The notes beneath the pieces were generated by a model. That model worked only from the letters and a program-made list of their open reading frames with translations. It was not told the origin of the DNA and ran no database searches. From JBBQKI01 sp038326725 (lineage in GTDB: Bacteria > Bacteroidota > Bacteroidia > Flavobacteriales > Flavobacteriaceae), in the NCBI GenBank assembly GCA_038326725.1, contig JBBQKI010000019.1, forward strand, positions 1 through 50,848: a stretch of DNA of 50,848 bases, in the 5' to 3' direction. The translations under genes were made by a program, and so were the position numbers. Of the stretch, positions 24,340-32,632 are shown piece by piece (position 1 is the stretch's first letter; each line of letters starts with the position of its first letter).

Positions 24340-24708
24340 TTATAGCACCTCGGGCGCCAATGATACTATTTTCATAAATTGCTTGTCGCGAAGTTCCCTT
24401 GCAACAGGACCAAAAACACGGGTTCCCCTCATTTCGCCCTGAGCATTCAAAAGAACGCAAGCGTTATCGTCAAAACGGATATAGGAACCATCCGGCCTTC
24501 TCACTTCTTTAACGGTACGGACAACCACTGCTGTGGAAACCGCTCCTTTTTTTATTGCCCCATTTGGGGTAGCGTCCTTTACGGAAACAACGATTTTGTC
24601 TCCAATGGAAGCATATCTTCTTTTGGTACCGCCCAATACTCGTATGGTTAATACTTCCTTGGCACCGGTATTGTCCGCGACTTTAAGTCTTGATTCTTGT
24701 TGTATCAT
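24340..24708 (-). CDS. rplN: 50S ribosomal protein L14
   Basis: L14 contacts the 30S subunit in bridge B8. The 122-residue product reads MIQQESRLKVADNTGAKEVL and ends VARELRDKQFMKIVSLAPEV, with the L14 signature in the region AVVVRTVKEVRRPDGSYIRF. It lies 2 bases after rpsQ. Standard length. Confidence 0.99.
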   Translation of the reverse strand: MIQQESRLKVADNTGAKEVLTIRVLGGTKRRYASIGDKIVVSVKDATPNGAIKKGAVSTAVVVRTVKEVRRPDGSYIRFDDNACVLLNAQGEMRGTRVFGPVARELRDKQFMKIVSLAPEVL

Positions 24709-24710
24709 GA

Positions 24711-24971
24711 TTACTTAGCTCTTTCTAATATTTCAACTAACCTCCAGCATTTTGTTTTGCTCAATGGTCGTGTTTCCATGATACGTACTGTATCACCTTC
24801 GTTACAGTTGTTTGTTTCGTCGTGCGCAACGTATTTTTTGGTTTTCGTTACGTACTTTCCGTACATGGGGTGTTTCACTTTTTTAACCTCGGCAACCACG
24901 ATGGATTTTTCCATTTTGTTGCTGGTTACAACGCCGATGCGTTCTTTTCTTAAATTTCTTTTTTCTTCCAT
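24711..24971 (-). CDS. rpsQ: 30S ribosomal protein S17
   Basis: S17 is an early 16S 5'-domain binder with an OB fold. The 86-residue product has RKERIGVVTSNKMEKSIVVA, HPMYGKYVTKTKKYVAHDE and the signature GDTVRIMETRPLSKTKCWRL. It lies 14 bases after rpmC. Standard. Confidence 0.99.
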   Translation of the reverse strand: MEEKRNLRKERIGVVTSNKMEKSIVVAEVKKVKHPMYGKYVTKTKKYVAHDETNNCNEGDTVRIMETRPLSKTKCWRLVEILERAK

Positions 24972-24985
24972 CTTGAAGCTTAGTA

Positions 24986-25180
24986 CTATTGTTGTACTTC
25001 TCTATTAGTTAGTTCTGTCTCAATCCTTGCGATCACTTTTCGACGTGTTCTTAGTTGAACAGGATTTTCCAACGGCGATATGGCATGGGCCATTTTAAGG
25101 TCTGTATATGCTTTTCTGGAATCGACAAGTTTTTCCTGAAGGTCCGCTGTTGATGTTTCTTTTATTTCAGATTGTTTCAT
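24986..25180 (-). CDS. rpmC: 50S ribosomal protein L29
   Basis: L29 lies at the tunnel exit, near docking sites of chaperones and SRP. The 64-residue helical product begins MKQSEIKETSTADLQEKLVD and holds the conserved PLENPVQLRTRRKVIARIET. It lies 12 bases after rplP. Standard in size and place. Confidence 0.98.
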   Translation of the reverse strand: MKQSEIKETSTADLQEKLVDSRKAYTDLKMAHAISPLENPVQLRTRRKVIARIETELTNREVQQ

Positions 25181-25192
25181 AATTTCTAAAAA

Positions 25193-25612
25193 TTAAGCTT
25201 GATAATCCCTGGACATGATGAACTTCGTTTTCACGGGAAGTTTTTGGGCCGCAAGACGCAAAGCTTCTTTTGCAGTTTCTAGGGGAACTCCCGCAATTTC
25301 GAACAACATTTTGCCCGGTTTTACAACAGCTGCCCAATATTCAACAGCTCCTTTTCCTTTACCCATACGTACTTCGAGGGGTTTTTTGGTAATCGGTTTG
25401 TCCGGAAAGATCATGATCCAAAGCGCACCCTCCCTTTTCATAAAACGGGTAGCGGCAATACGCGCAGCTTCAATTTGACGCGCTGTAAGGAAATTTGAAT
25501 CCAAGGATTTTATGCCAAAAGTTCCGTAGGCCAATTGGTTACCGCGACCGGCAACACCTTTCATTCGGCCTTTCATTTGCTTACGGTATTTTGTTCTCTT
25601 AGGTTGTAACAT
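25193..25612 (-). CDS. rplP: 50S ribosomal protein L16
   Basis: L16 helps shape the A-site tRNA region. The 139-residue product opens MLQPKRTKYRKQMKGRMKGV and has both L16 signatures (IMIFPDKPITKKPLEVRMGK and RMGKGKGAVEYWAAVVKPG). It lies 18 bases after rpsC. Standard. Confidence 0.99.
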   Translation of the reverse strand: MLQPKRTKYRKQMKGRMKGVAGRGNQLAYGTFGIKSLDSNFLTARQIEAARIAATRFMKREGALWIMIFPDKPITKKPLEVRMGKGKGAVEYWAAVVKPGKMLFEIAGVPLETAKEALRLAAQKLPVKTKFIMSRDYQA

Positions 25613-25630
25613 TTTCTTCTATTTAAAAAA

Positions 25631-26368
25631 TTACTTTCTGCGACGAGGTTTGTTCGCTCCCCGACCATTCGCTGGGGCTGGTTTTCCGCCGCCCGTGCCT
25701 TTTTTGTTGGTTGTCATTCCAACCAATGGAGAAAGTTCCCTTTTTCCATAAACTTCACCTTTCATGATCCAAACTTTTATTCCAAGTCTGCCATAAGTGG
25801 TGTGCGATTCTGCCAAAGCATAATCAATATCTGCCCTGAAAGTTGATAAAGGGATACGCCCTTCTTTATAAGACTCCGAACGTGCCATTTCAGCTCCATT
25901 CAAACGTCCTGATATCATCACTTTTATCCCTTCTGCATTCATCCGGATTGTGGCCGCAATTGCCATTTTAATGGCACGACGGTATGAAATCCTGTTTTCT
26001 ATTTGGCGTGCAATGCTCACGGCTACCAAATAGGCATCCAATTCGGGCCTTTTAATTTCGTGAATATTGATCTGGACCTCTTTATCGGTAATTTTCTTAA
26101 GCTCTTCTTTCAACTTGTCCACTTCCTGGCCACCTTTCCCGATAATAATGCCGGGGCGGGCGGTAGTAATGGTAACGGTTACAAGTTTCAAAGTACGCTC
26201 AATGATTACCCTTGACACACTGGCTTTATTCAAACGAGCGTGAACATATTTCCTGATCTTGTCGTCCTCGGCAAGTTTATCGCCGTAATCGTTTCCTCCG
26301 TACCAGTTGGATTCCCAACCTCTGATGATGCCCAGACGGTTCCCGATTGGATTTGTTTTCTGTCCCAT
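25631..26368 (-). CDS. rpsC: 30S ribosomal protein S3
   Basis: S3 lines the mRNA entry tunnel. The 245-residue product begins MGQKTNPIGNRLGIIRGWES, has the KH domain with RPGIIIGKGGQEVDKLKEEL, and the C-terminal S3 signature region (ARSESYKEGRIPLSTFRADI). A basic Gly/Pro/Asn tail (GGGKPAPANGRGANKPRRRK) extends the end. It lies 4 bases after rplV. Confidence 0.99.
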   Translation of the reverse strand: MGQKTNPIGNRLGIIRGWESNWYGGNDYGDKLAEDDKIRKYVHARLNKASVSRVIIERTLKLVTVTITTARPGIIIGKGGQEVDKLKEELKKITDKEVQINIHEIKRPELDAYLVAVSIARQIENRISYRRAIKMAIAATIRMNAEGIKVMISGRLNGAEMARSESYKEGRIPLSTFRADIDYALAESHTTYGRLGIKVWIMKGEVYGKRELSPLVGMTTNKKGTGGGKPAPANGRGANKPRRRK

Positions 26369-26372
26369 TTAA

Positions 26373-26783
26373 TTACTTGCTTTGTGTGTTATCGTTAGCA
26401 CCAAGCACGAGTGTTACGTGGTTGGAGCGTTTTCTGATTCTGTGCGCGCGGCCTTGTGGTGCTGGCCGAAGCCTTTTTAGCATTGTACCGCAGTCCACGC
26501 GTATTTCCTTTACAAAAAGGTCTGCATCTTCCAATGAAGCATCTTCATTTTTAGCTTGCCAGTTTGCTATTGCGGACAATAACAATTTCTCCAAACGGCG
26601 TGATGACTCTTTTGAACTGAACTTTAAAATGTTCAGTGCCTTGTTGATTTTTTCACCGCGAACCAAATCTGCCATTAAGCGCATTTTTCTTGGTGATGTA
26701 GGGCAATTGTTCAATTTGGCAAGATAGATTGTCTTCTTTGCTTCCTTGATCTGCTCTGCTCTTTCTCTTTTACGAACTCCCAT
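26373..26783 (-). CDS. rplV: 50S ribosomal protein L22
   Basis: L22 lines the peptide exit tunnel at the macrolide region. The 136-residue product has LNNCPTSPRKMRLMADLVRG and the signature end RPAPQGRAHRIRKRSNHVTL. The N-terminus (MGVRKRERAEQIKEAKKTIY) is longer than in E. coli (110 residues). It lies 6 bases after rpsS. Confidence 0.99.
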   Translation of the reverse strand: MGVRKRERAEQIKEAKKTIYLAKLNNCPTSPRKMRLMADLVRGEKINKALNILKFSSKESSRRLEKLLLSAIANWQAKNEDASLEDADLFVKEIRVDCGTMLKRLRPAPQGRAHRIRKRSNHVTLVLGANDNTQSK

Positions 26784-26789
26784 GGCTTA

Positions 26790-27068
26790 TTATTTTTTTC
26801 CTTTGTTTTTTGCACCTGCATGACCACGGAAGGATCGGGTGGGTGAAAATTCTCCTAATTTATGTCCTACCATATTTTCAGTTACATATACCGGAACAAA
26901 TTGGCGTCCGTTGTGTACTGCGATGGTTTGCCCAACAAAGTCTGGAGTAATCATAGAAGCTCGTGACCAGGTTTTGATTACGGTTTTCTTGTTATCCTCA
27001 ACATTTTGCTGAACTTTCTTGTCTAATTTAAAATGAACGTAAGGTCCTTTTTTTAACGATCTTGCCAT
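26790..27068 (-). CDS. rpsS: 30S ribosomal protein S19
   Basis: S19 pairs with S13 in the 30S head. The 92-residue product begins MARSLKKGPYVHFKLDKKVQ and carries the S19 signature (GHKLGEFSPTRSFRGHAG). It lies 3 bases after rplB. Standard. Confidence 0.99.
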   Translation of the reverse strand: MARSLKKGPYVHFKLDKKVQQNVEDNKKTVIKTWSRASMITPDFVGQTIAVHNGRQFVPVYVTENMVGHKLGEFSPTRSFRGHAGAKNKGKK

Positions 27069-27071
27069 GAC

Positions 27072-27896
27072 TTATTTCTTTCTACGTTCTAAGATATATT
27101 TATTACTTGCTTTCGTTTTAGAACGGGTTCTGTAACCTTTTGCAGGGATACCTTTTCTAGAACGTGGGTGACCTCCAGAAGCTTTACCTTCACCACCACC
27201 CATGGGGTGATCCACAGGGTTCATAACTACCGGTCTTGTTCTTGGCCTTCTTCCCAACCAACGTGACCTTCCTGCTTTTCCGCTAACCAACAATTGGTGG
27301 TCGCTGTTTGAAACAGCACCAATGGTGGCCATACATGTAACAAGGATCAAACGGGTTTCGCCTGATGGCATTTTTACGGTTGCAAATTTACCATCTCTCG
27401 CCATGAGTTGTGAAAACGCGCCTGCGCTTCGCGCCATAACGGCACCTTGCCCGGGGCGAAGTTCAATACAAGAAATGATGGTTCCCAAAGGGATTGCTGA
27501 AAGAGGCATTGCGTTTCCAATTTCCGGGGCTACTTGCACACCGGATAGTAGGTTCTGCCCAACCTGAAGACCATTCTGCGCGATAATGTACCGCTTTTCA
27601 CCATCTTGATAATTCAAAAGGGCTATGAAGGCCGTCCGGTTTGGATCGTATTCAATGGAGGCAACTGTAGCAGGAACTCCTGACTTATCGCGTTTAAAAT
27701 CGATTATACGATATTTCTTTTTGTGCCCACCGCCTATATAGCGCATGGTCATTTTTCCTTGACTGTTTCTACCACCAGATCTTTTGTTCGGAGCTAATAA
27801 ACTTTTCTCCGGCTTATCGGTTGTTATGGCGTCAAAACCATTTACAACCCTAAAACGCTGACCTGGGGTGATAGGTTTTAATTTTCTTACTGACAT
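27072..27896 (-). CDS. rplB: 50S ribosomal protein L2
   Basis: L2 is a core 23S-binding protein needed for subunit joining and peptidyl transfer. The 274-residue product has RVVNGFDAITTDKPEKSLLA, GRNSQGKMTMRYIGGGHKKK and the C-terminal signature VDHPMGGGEGKASGGHPRSR, which includes the conserved His near the catalytic centre. It lies 28 bases after rplW. Standard. Confidence 0.99.
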   Translation of the reverse strand: MSVRKLKPITPGQRFRVVNGFDAITTDKPEKSLLAPNKRSGGRNSQGKMTMRYIGGGHKKKYRIIDFKRDKSGVPATVASIEYDPNRTAFIALLNYQDGEKRYIIAQNGLQVGQNLLSGVQVAPEIGNAMPLSAIPLGTIISCIELRPGQGAVMARSAGAFSQLMARDGKFATVKMPSGETRLILVTCMATIGAVSNSDHQLLVSGKAGRSRWLGRRPRTRPVVMNPVDHPMGGGEGKASGGHPRSRKGIPAKGYRTRSKTKASNKYILERRKK

Positions 27897-27924
27897 TTTT
27901 TTGTCTAATTAAATCTAAATTCCT

Positions 27925-28215
27925 CTAGATGTTGTTGTAAAAATCTATTGTATCACCTTCCGCCACCTGTACGATTGCTTTTTTATATGCACTCGTTTTA
28001 CCAGTTTGGACACCCGTTTTTGTAAATTTGGTTTTCCTATCGGGGCGGACATTCATTGTGCGAACTGCTGTAACAGAAACTCCGTAGGCAGCTTGCACCG
28101 CTTTCTTGATTTCTATCTTATTCGCCTTGGGGTTTACTACAAAACCATAACGGTTTTTTGCTTCTGCTTCCGCAGTTGCTTTTTCTGTAATAATAGGTTT
28201 TATTAAGATACTCAT
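27925..28215 (-). CDS. rplW: 50S ribosomal protein L23
   Basis: L23 at the tunnel exit docks trigger factor and SRP. The 96-residue product reads SILIKPIITEKATAEAEAKN, with FVVNPKANKIEIKKAVQAAY and the conserved VRTMNVRPDRKTK loop. It lies 7 bases after rplD. Standard. Confidence 0.98.
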   Translation of the reverse strand: MSILIKPIITEKATAEAEAKNRYGFVVNPKANKIEIKKAVQAAYGVSVTAVRTMNVRPDRKTKFTKTGVQTGKTSAYKKAIVQVAEGDTIDFYNNI

Positions 28216-28222
28216 CTCGTTT

Positions 28223-28852
28223 CTATTTACTTAAGTTTGTTTCAATTCCTTCCAAAGAACCTTCAAACAGCACAATGCTATTTGCATTCATTATTTTGTA
28301 AGTGCTTAAATTTGAGTTAGTTATAACCTCGGAAGATTTCAAATTGCGCGAGGACAAATATACATTATTATTTAAGTCACCCAACACAAATAAAGATTTT
28401 TTGTCCTCAATGCCCAATGATTTTAAAACAGCGGTAAAATTCTTTGTTTTAGGGGCATCAAAATTCAAATCTTCTATCACAAAAATGGCGTTCTTTTTTG
28501 CTTTCATGCTCAAGGCAGATTTACGTGCCAAGCGTTTAAGGTTTTTGTTCAGTTTAAAAGAGTAACTTCTTGGCCGTGGCCCGAACATTCTTCCCCCACC
28601 TTTAAAAACACCAGATTTGATACTTCCCGCACGGGCGGTACCTGTTCCTTTTTGTTTCTTAATCTTCCGGGTGGAACCTGAAATTTCCGCTCGTTCTTTT
28701 GACTTGTGCGTTCCCTGCCTTTGATTGGCCAAGTATTGCTTCACATCAAGATAAACTGCATGGTTGTTTGGTTCTATCCCGAACACATCCTGGGAAAGTT
28801 CAACCTTCCTGCCCGTGTCTTTTCCGTTAATATCTAATACAGCTACCTTCAT
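28223..28852 (-). CDS. rplD: 50S ribosomal protein L4
   Basis: L4 binds 23S rRNA domain I and reaches into the exit tunnel; in E. coli it also controls the S10 operon. The 209-residue product has the tunnel loop (KIKKQKGTGTARAGSIKSGV, FKGGGRMFGPRPRSYSFKLN). Its ATG overlaps the rplC stop by one base. Standard length. Confidence 0.99.
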   Translation of the reverse strand: MKVAVLDINGKDTGRKVELSQDVFGIEPNNHAVYLDVKQYLANQRQGTHKSKERAEISGSTRKIKKQKGTGTARAGSIKSGVFKGGGRMFGPRPRSYSFKLNKNLKRLARKSALSMKAKKNAIFVIEDLNFDAPKTKNFTAVLKSLGIEDKKSLFVLGDLNNNVYLSSRNLKSSEVITNSNLSTYKIMNANSIVLFEGSLEGIETNLSK

Positions 28853-29463
28853 TATTTCTGAATGATTACATAAGCGTTTTTATGGCCCGGAACACATCCT
28901 TTAACCACAAGCAGATTCTTTTCGGATACTACTTTCAACACTTTTAGGTTTTCAACTTTCACTTTGGCATTTCCCATTTGACCAGCCATGCGCATTCCTT
29001 TGAATACTCGAGCTGGATAGGATGCAGCACCCACGGAACCCGGGGCCCTTAAACGGTTGTGCTGTCCGTGGGTGGCTTGACCAACCCCGGCAAAACCGTG
29101 TCTTTTCACAACACCTTGGAATCCTTTACCTTTGGAAGTCCCGGAAATATCCACAAACTCACCTTCAATAAACTGATCCACCGTAATGGTGTCGCCTAAT
29201 TTATACTTTTCTTCAAATCCTTGGAATTCAATGACTTTTCGTTTTGCAACGGTTCCTGCTTTTTTAGCGTGGCCTTCGGCGGCTTTTATTACAGTCTTTT
29301 TGTCATCGAAACCAAGTTGAAGAGCTTCATACCCGTCAACCTCTTTGGTTCTGACTTGGGTGACAATACAAGGGCCGGCTTCTATAACGGTGCACGGAAT
29401 GTTTTTCCCGTTTGCGTCAAAGATGCTGGTCATCCCTATCTTTCTTCCAATTAACCCAGACAT
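28852..29463 (-). CDS. rplC: 50S ribosomal protein L3
   Basis: L3 nucleates 50S assembly and approaches the peptidyl-transferase centre. The 203-residue product begins MSGLIGRKIGMTSIFDANGK and carries the L3 signature region (GTSKGKGFQGVVKRHGFAG, RAPGSVGAASYPARVFKGMR). A 164-base structured gap separates it from rpsJ upstream, so it may have its own regulation. Confidence 0.99.
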   Translation of the reverse strand: MSGLIGRKIGMTSIFDANGKNIPCTVIEAGPCIVTQVRTKEVDGYEALQLGFDDKKTVIKAAEGHAKKAGTVAKRKVIEFQGFEEKYKLGDTITVDQFIEGEFVDISGTSKGKGFQGVVKRHGFAGVGQATHGQHNRLRAPGSVGAASYPARVFKGMRMAGQMGNAKVKVENLKVLKVVSEKNLLVVKGCVPGHKNAYVIIQK

Positions 29464-29465
29464 AT

Positions 29466-29500
29466 TTATTAGTTATTAATTATTAATTTATTGTTATTCA
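29466..29500. repeat. 7-base tandem repeat in the rplC leader
   Basis: Five units: TTATTAG, TTATTAA, TTATTAA, TTTATTG, TTATTCA. It ends 2 bases from the rplC start codon, so it would form the end of that leader. AT-rich sequence raises the chance of coincidence. Confidence 0.55.
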
Positions 29501-29509
29501 ATTCTTTTC

Positions 29510-29554
29510 AAAAAAAACAGGGTCAAAATAAATTCAGCCCTGAATGTTATTTTG
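29510..29554 (-). other. Terminator-like hairpin in the rpsJ-rplC gap
   Basis: On the minus strand CAAAATAACATTCAG, loop GG, and CTGAATTTATTTTG pair over 14 bases with one bulged base (29554-29524). ACCCTG and T8 (29517-29510) follow. This looks like an intrinsic terminator or attenuator, placed where the str-type genes meet the S10-type genes. Confidence 0.6.
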
Positions 29555-29598
29555 TTTCCGTTTTTCCTTCGCCAAAGGCTCCGGACATGTCTTCTCAA

Positions 29599-29626
29599 TT
29601 TTGAATTCTGAATTCAGAATTCAAAA
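29599..29626. repeat. Perfect 28-base palindrome built of four 7-base units
   Basis: The units TTTTGAA, TTCTGAA, TTCAGAA and TTCAAAA together form a sequence identical to its own reverse complement. It begins 1 base after the rpsJ stop. In RNA it would fold into a 12- to 14-base hairpin. Confidence 0.85.
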
Positions 29627-29627
29627 A

Positions 29628-29933
29628 CTAAACCTTAATCTCCACTTCTACCCCACTTGGCAATTCGAGCTTCATTAAAGCATCAATTGTTTTGGAGGAA
29701 GAACTGTAGATGTCCAAAAGTCTTTTGTATGAACTTAATTGGAACTGTTCGCGGCTCTTTTTGTTTACGTGGGGAGAACGCAGTACGGTAAAAATCTTTT
29801 TATGCGTTGGCAAAGGGATGGGTCCCGTTACGATTGCTCCTGTACTTTTTACGGTTTTAACAATTTTTTCAGCAGATTTGTCCACTAAATTGTGATCGTA
29901 AGATTTTAGTTTTATTCTTATTTTCTGACTCAT
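29628..29933 (-). CDS. rpsJ: 30S ribosomal protein S10
   Basis: S10 is part of the 30S head and pairs with NusB in antitermination. The start is set at MSQKIRIKLKSYDHNLVDKS, the family's usual opening; a frame 13 codons longer would overlap fusA. The 101-residue product has the signature GPIPLPTHKKIFTVLRSPHV. It follows fusA by 10 bases, without tuf between them, and a structured gap separates it from rplC. Confidence 0.99.
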   Translation of the reverse strand: MSQKIRIKLKSYDHNLVDKSAEKIVKTVKSTGAIVTGPIPLPTHKKIFTVLRSPHVNKKSREQFQLSSYKRLLDIYSSSSKTIDALMKLELPSGVEVEIKV

Positions 29934-29943
29934 TGCTGAAATA

Positions 29944-32073
29944 TTATGTGTTAGTTCCTTTTGCGGCTGCAATTACCTCTTCTGAAATATTGGAAGGGGT
30001 CTCAGCGTAATGTGAAAACTCCATGGTTGATGTTGCTCTACCGGAGGAAAGGGTTCTTAAAGTGGTTACATAACCAAACATTGCGGAAAGCGGTACGGTG
30101 GCCTTCACAACTTTTGCCCCAGCGCGGTCGCTCATATCATTTACTTGGCCCCGACGACGGTTAAGATCCCCAACTATATCACCCATGTTTTCTTCAGGAG
30201 TAATAACTTCAAGTTTCATTATCGGTTCAAGGATTACGGCCCCGGCAGCTTTAGCGGCAGTCCTAAATCCTATCTTAGCGGCAAGTTCAAAAGAAAGTGC
30301 ATCGGAATCCACTGCGTGGAAGGAACCATCTTTTATGGTAACTTTCATGCTGTCAATTTCAAAACCAGCCAAAGGTCCATTGGACATCGCCTGTTTGAAA
30401 CCTTTTTCAATGGAAGGAACAAATTCTTTCGGAATATTTCCTCCTTTAATTACGTTTACGAATTCAAGACCTGGCTTGCCTTCATCTGCCGGCTCAAGTG
30501 TAAAAATGATATCCGCATATTTACCGCGACCCCCGGATTGTTTTTTATAAACTTCCCTGTGATTGGCAGCTTTGGTAATAGCTTCTTTATATTCAACTTG
30601 TGGTTGACCTTGATTTACTTCTACTTTAAATTCGCGTCGCAAACGGTCCACGATAATATCCAAATGCAACTCTCCCATTCCGGAAATAATGGTTTGACCG
30701 GAAGCTTCATCAGTACGTACTTGGAAGGTTGGGTCTTCTTCGGCAAGTTTTGCCAAAGCCATTCCCAACTTATCCACATCAACTTTGGTTTTGGGCTCCA
30801 CCGCGATTCCGATAACGGGATCGGGGAAGTTCATGCTTTCCAAAACAATGGGATGTTTTTCAGCGGAAAGTGTATCGCCTGTTTTTATGTCCTTAAATCC
30901 TACAGCAGCTCCAATATCGCCAGCCTCGATAAAATCGATGGCATTTTGTTTATTGGCATGCATTTGATAGATTCGAGAAATACGTTCCTTGTTACCTGTT
31001 CGATTGTTCAAAACATATGAACCCGCGTCCAAATGTCCAGAATACACACGGAAGAATGCCAAACGGCCAACAAAAGGATCGGTAGCAATTTTGAAGGCAA
31101 GTGCGGAAAACGGTTCTTTTACATCCGGTTTACGTCTTTCTTCTTTATCTGTATCAGGGTTTGTACCTATAATTGCCTCTTTATCCATTGGAGAGGGCAA
31201 GTAACGGCAAACGGCATCCAAAAGAAATTGAACCCCTTTGTTTTTAAACGATGATCCGCAAATCATTGGAATGATGCTCATATCCATTACAGCAGCACGA
31301 AGTGCGGCATGCACTTCATCTTCGGTGATGGAATCTTCATCCTCCATATATTTTCCAAGAAGGTCTTCATCGTATGCAGCAACTTCTTCGATAAGTTTGC
31401 CGCGATACATTTTCGCTTCTTCTTTTAAATCTTCGGGAATATCAACAATATCAAAAGTTGCTCCATAAGAATCTTCATGCCAAATGATGGCACGGTTCTT
31501 CACCAAGTCAACTACGCCTTTAAAATCTCCTTCATCACCAATGGGAAGTACAATAGGCACCGCATTGGAGCCCAACATATCTTTCACTTGCTGGCAAACC
31601 ATAAGGAAATTAGACCCTTGACGATCCATTTTGTTTACAAAGCCCATACGCGGCACTTTGTAATTATCGGCAAGCCTCCAGTTGGTTTCAGATTGTGGTT
31701 CAACCCCGTCAACGGCACTGAACAAAAACACCAATCCGTCCAAAACACGAAGGGAGCGGTTTACCTCAACGGTAAAGTCCACGTGGCCTGGAGTATCAAT
31801 AATATTAAAATGGTATGCTTTGGTATTGTCAACGGGGTTGCCGTTTTCCATAGGAAATTTCCATGTACATGTGGTAGCAGCGGAAGTAATGGTGATCCCA
31901 CGTTCCTGCTCCTGCTCCATCCAGTCCATAGTGGCGGCCCCATCGTGAACTTCTCCAATTTTATGGCTTACGCCAGTATAAAAGAGGATCCTTTCGGTGG
32001 TGGTGGTTTTACCGGCATCAATGTGAGCGGCAATCCCTATATTTCTTGTATATTTTAAATCTCTTTGGCCCAT
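29944..32073 (-). CDS. fusA: Elongation factor G
   Basis: EF-G is the GTPase that drives translocation. The 709-residue product has the G motifs AHIDAGKTTTTERI (G1), RGITITSAATT (G2), DTPGHVDFTVEV (G3) and NKMDRQGSN (G4), followed by domains II-V with the end GYVTTLRTLSSGRATSTMEF. It is 3 bases after rpsG. The tuf gene is not next to it, a common arrangement in Bacteroidota. Standard. Confidence 0.99.
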   Translation of the reverse strand: MGQRDLKYTRNIGIAAHIDAGKTTTTERILFYTGVSHKIGEVHDGAATMDWMEQEQERGITITSAATTCTWKFPMENGNPVDNTKAYHFNIIDTPGHVDFTVEVNRSLRVLDGLVFLFSAVDGVEPQSETNWRLADNYKVPRMGFVNKMDRQGSNFLMVCQQVKDMLGSNAVPIVLPIGDEGDFKGVVDLVKNRAIIWHEDSYGATFDIVDIPEDLKEEAKMYRGKLIEEVAAYDEDLLGKYMEDEDSITEDEVHAALRAAVMDMSIIPMICGSSFKNKGVQFLLDAVCRYLPSPMDKEAIIGTNPDTDKEERRKPDVKEPFSALAFKIATDPFVGRLAFFRVYSGHLDAGSYVLNNRTGNKERISRIYQMHANKQNAIDFIEAGDIGAAVGFKDIKTGDTLSAEKHPIVLESMNFPDPVIGIAVEPKTKVDVDKLGMALAKLAEEDPTFQVRTDEASGQTIISGMGELHLDIIVDRLRREFKVEVNQGQPQVEYKEAITKAANHREVYKKQSGGRGKYADIIFTLEPADEGKPGLEFVNVIKGGNIPKEFVPSIEKGFKQAMSNGPLAGFEIDSMKVTIKDGSFHAVDSDALSFELAAKIGFRTAAKAAGAVILEPIMKLEVITPEENMGDIVGDLNRRRGQVNDMSDRAGAKVVKATVPLSAMFGYVTTLRTLSSGRATSTMEFSHYAETPSNISEEVIAAAKGTNT

Positions 32074-32076
32074 TTT

Positions 32077-32553
32077 TTAGAATCTGAAATGTGAGAAGGC
32101 TTTGTTAGCTTCTGCCATTTTATGAGTATCCATTCGTTTTTTAACGGCAGCACCTTCTTCTTTGGAAGCGGCAAGAATTTCTCCGGCAAGTTTTTGTGCC
32201 ATAGATTTTTCGTTACGCTTTCTTGAATAGGTAATCATCCATTTCATTGCAGTTGCAATTTTACGATCCGGACGAATCTGCATTGGGATTTGGAAAGTAG
32301 CTCCCCCTACCCTTCGGCTTCGTACCTCAACGTGCGGCATGATGTTGGAAAGTGCATCTTTCCATAGCTCCAAGGATGTTTTCTCCTCAGTTTGTTTTTT
32401 CTCTTCCACGATATCGATAGCATCGTAGAATACTTTAAAGGCTACCGATTTTTTACCATCCCACATTAGGTTGTTCACAAAACGTGTAACCAACTGGTCG
32501 TTAAACCTTGGATCTGGTAAAAGGGGTCTTTTTTTTGCCTGTCTTTTTCTCAT
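32077..32553 (-). CDS. rpsG: 30S ribosomal protein S7
   Basis: S7 starts assembly of the 16S 3' domain and lines the E site. The 158-residue product begins MRKRQAKKRPLLPDPRFNDQ, carrying the S7 signature in LVTRFVNNLMWDGKKSVAF, and ends ANKAFSHFRF. A 79-base gap separates it from rpsL with no evident structure. Standard. Confidence 0.99.
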   Translation of the reverse strand: MRKRQAKKRPLLPDPRFNDQLVTRFVNNLMWDGKKSVAFKVFYDAIDIVEEKKQTEEKTSLELWKDALSNIMPHVEVRSRRVGGATFQIPMQIRPDRKIATAMKWMITYSRKRNEKSMAQKLAGEILAASKEEGAAVKKRMDTHKMAEANKAFSHFRF

Positions 32554-32632
32554 TTCTTCATTGTTAAGTTATGCATTATTGATTATAAGGGCTTGCTGAT
32601 TTATCTATCTCAAACCAATTAAACCAATAACA

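Noticed and set aside
29934..29972. Longer N-terminus of S10
   Set aside because: The extra 13 codons overlap fusA, and MSQKIRIKLKSYDH is the family start.
30145..31020. 291-codon open frame on the plus strand
   Set aside because: It lies wholly antisense to fusA, its translation has no recognisable family, and fusA is certain. Codon bias of fusA explains it.
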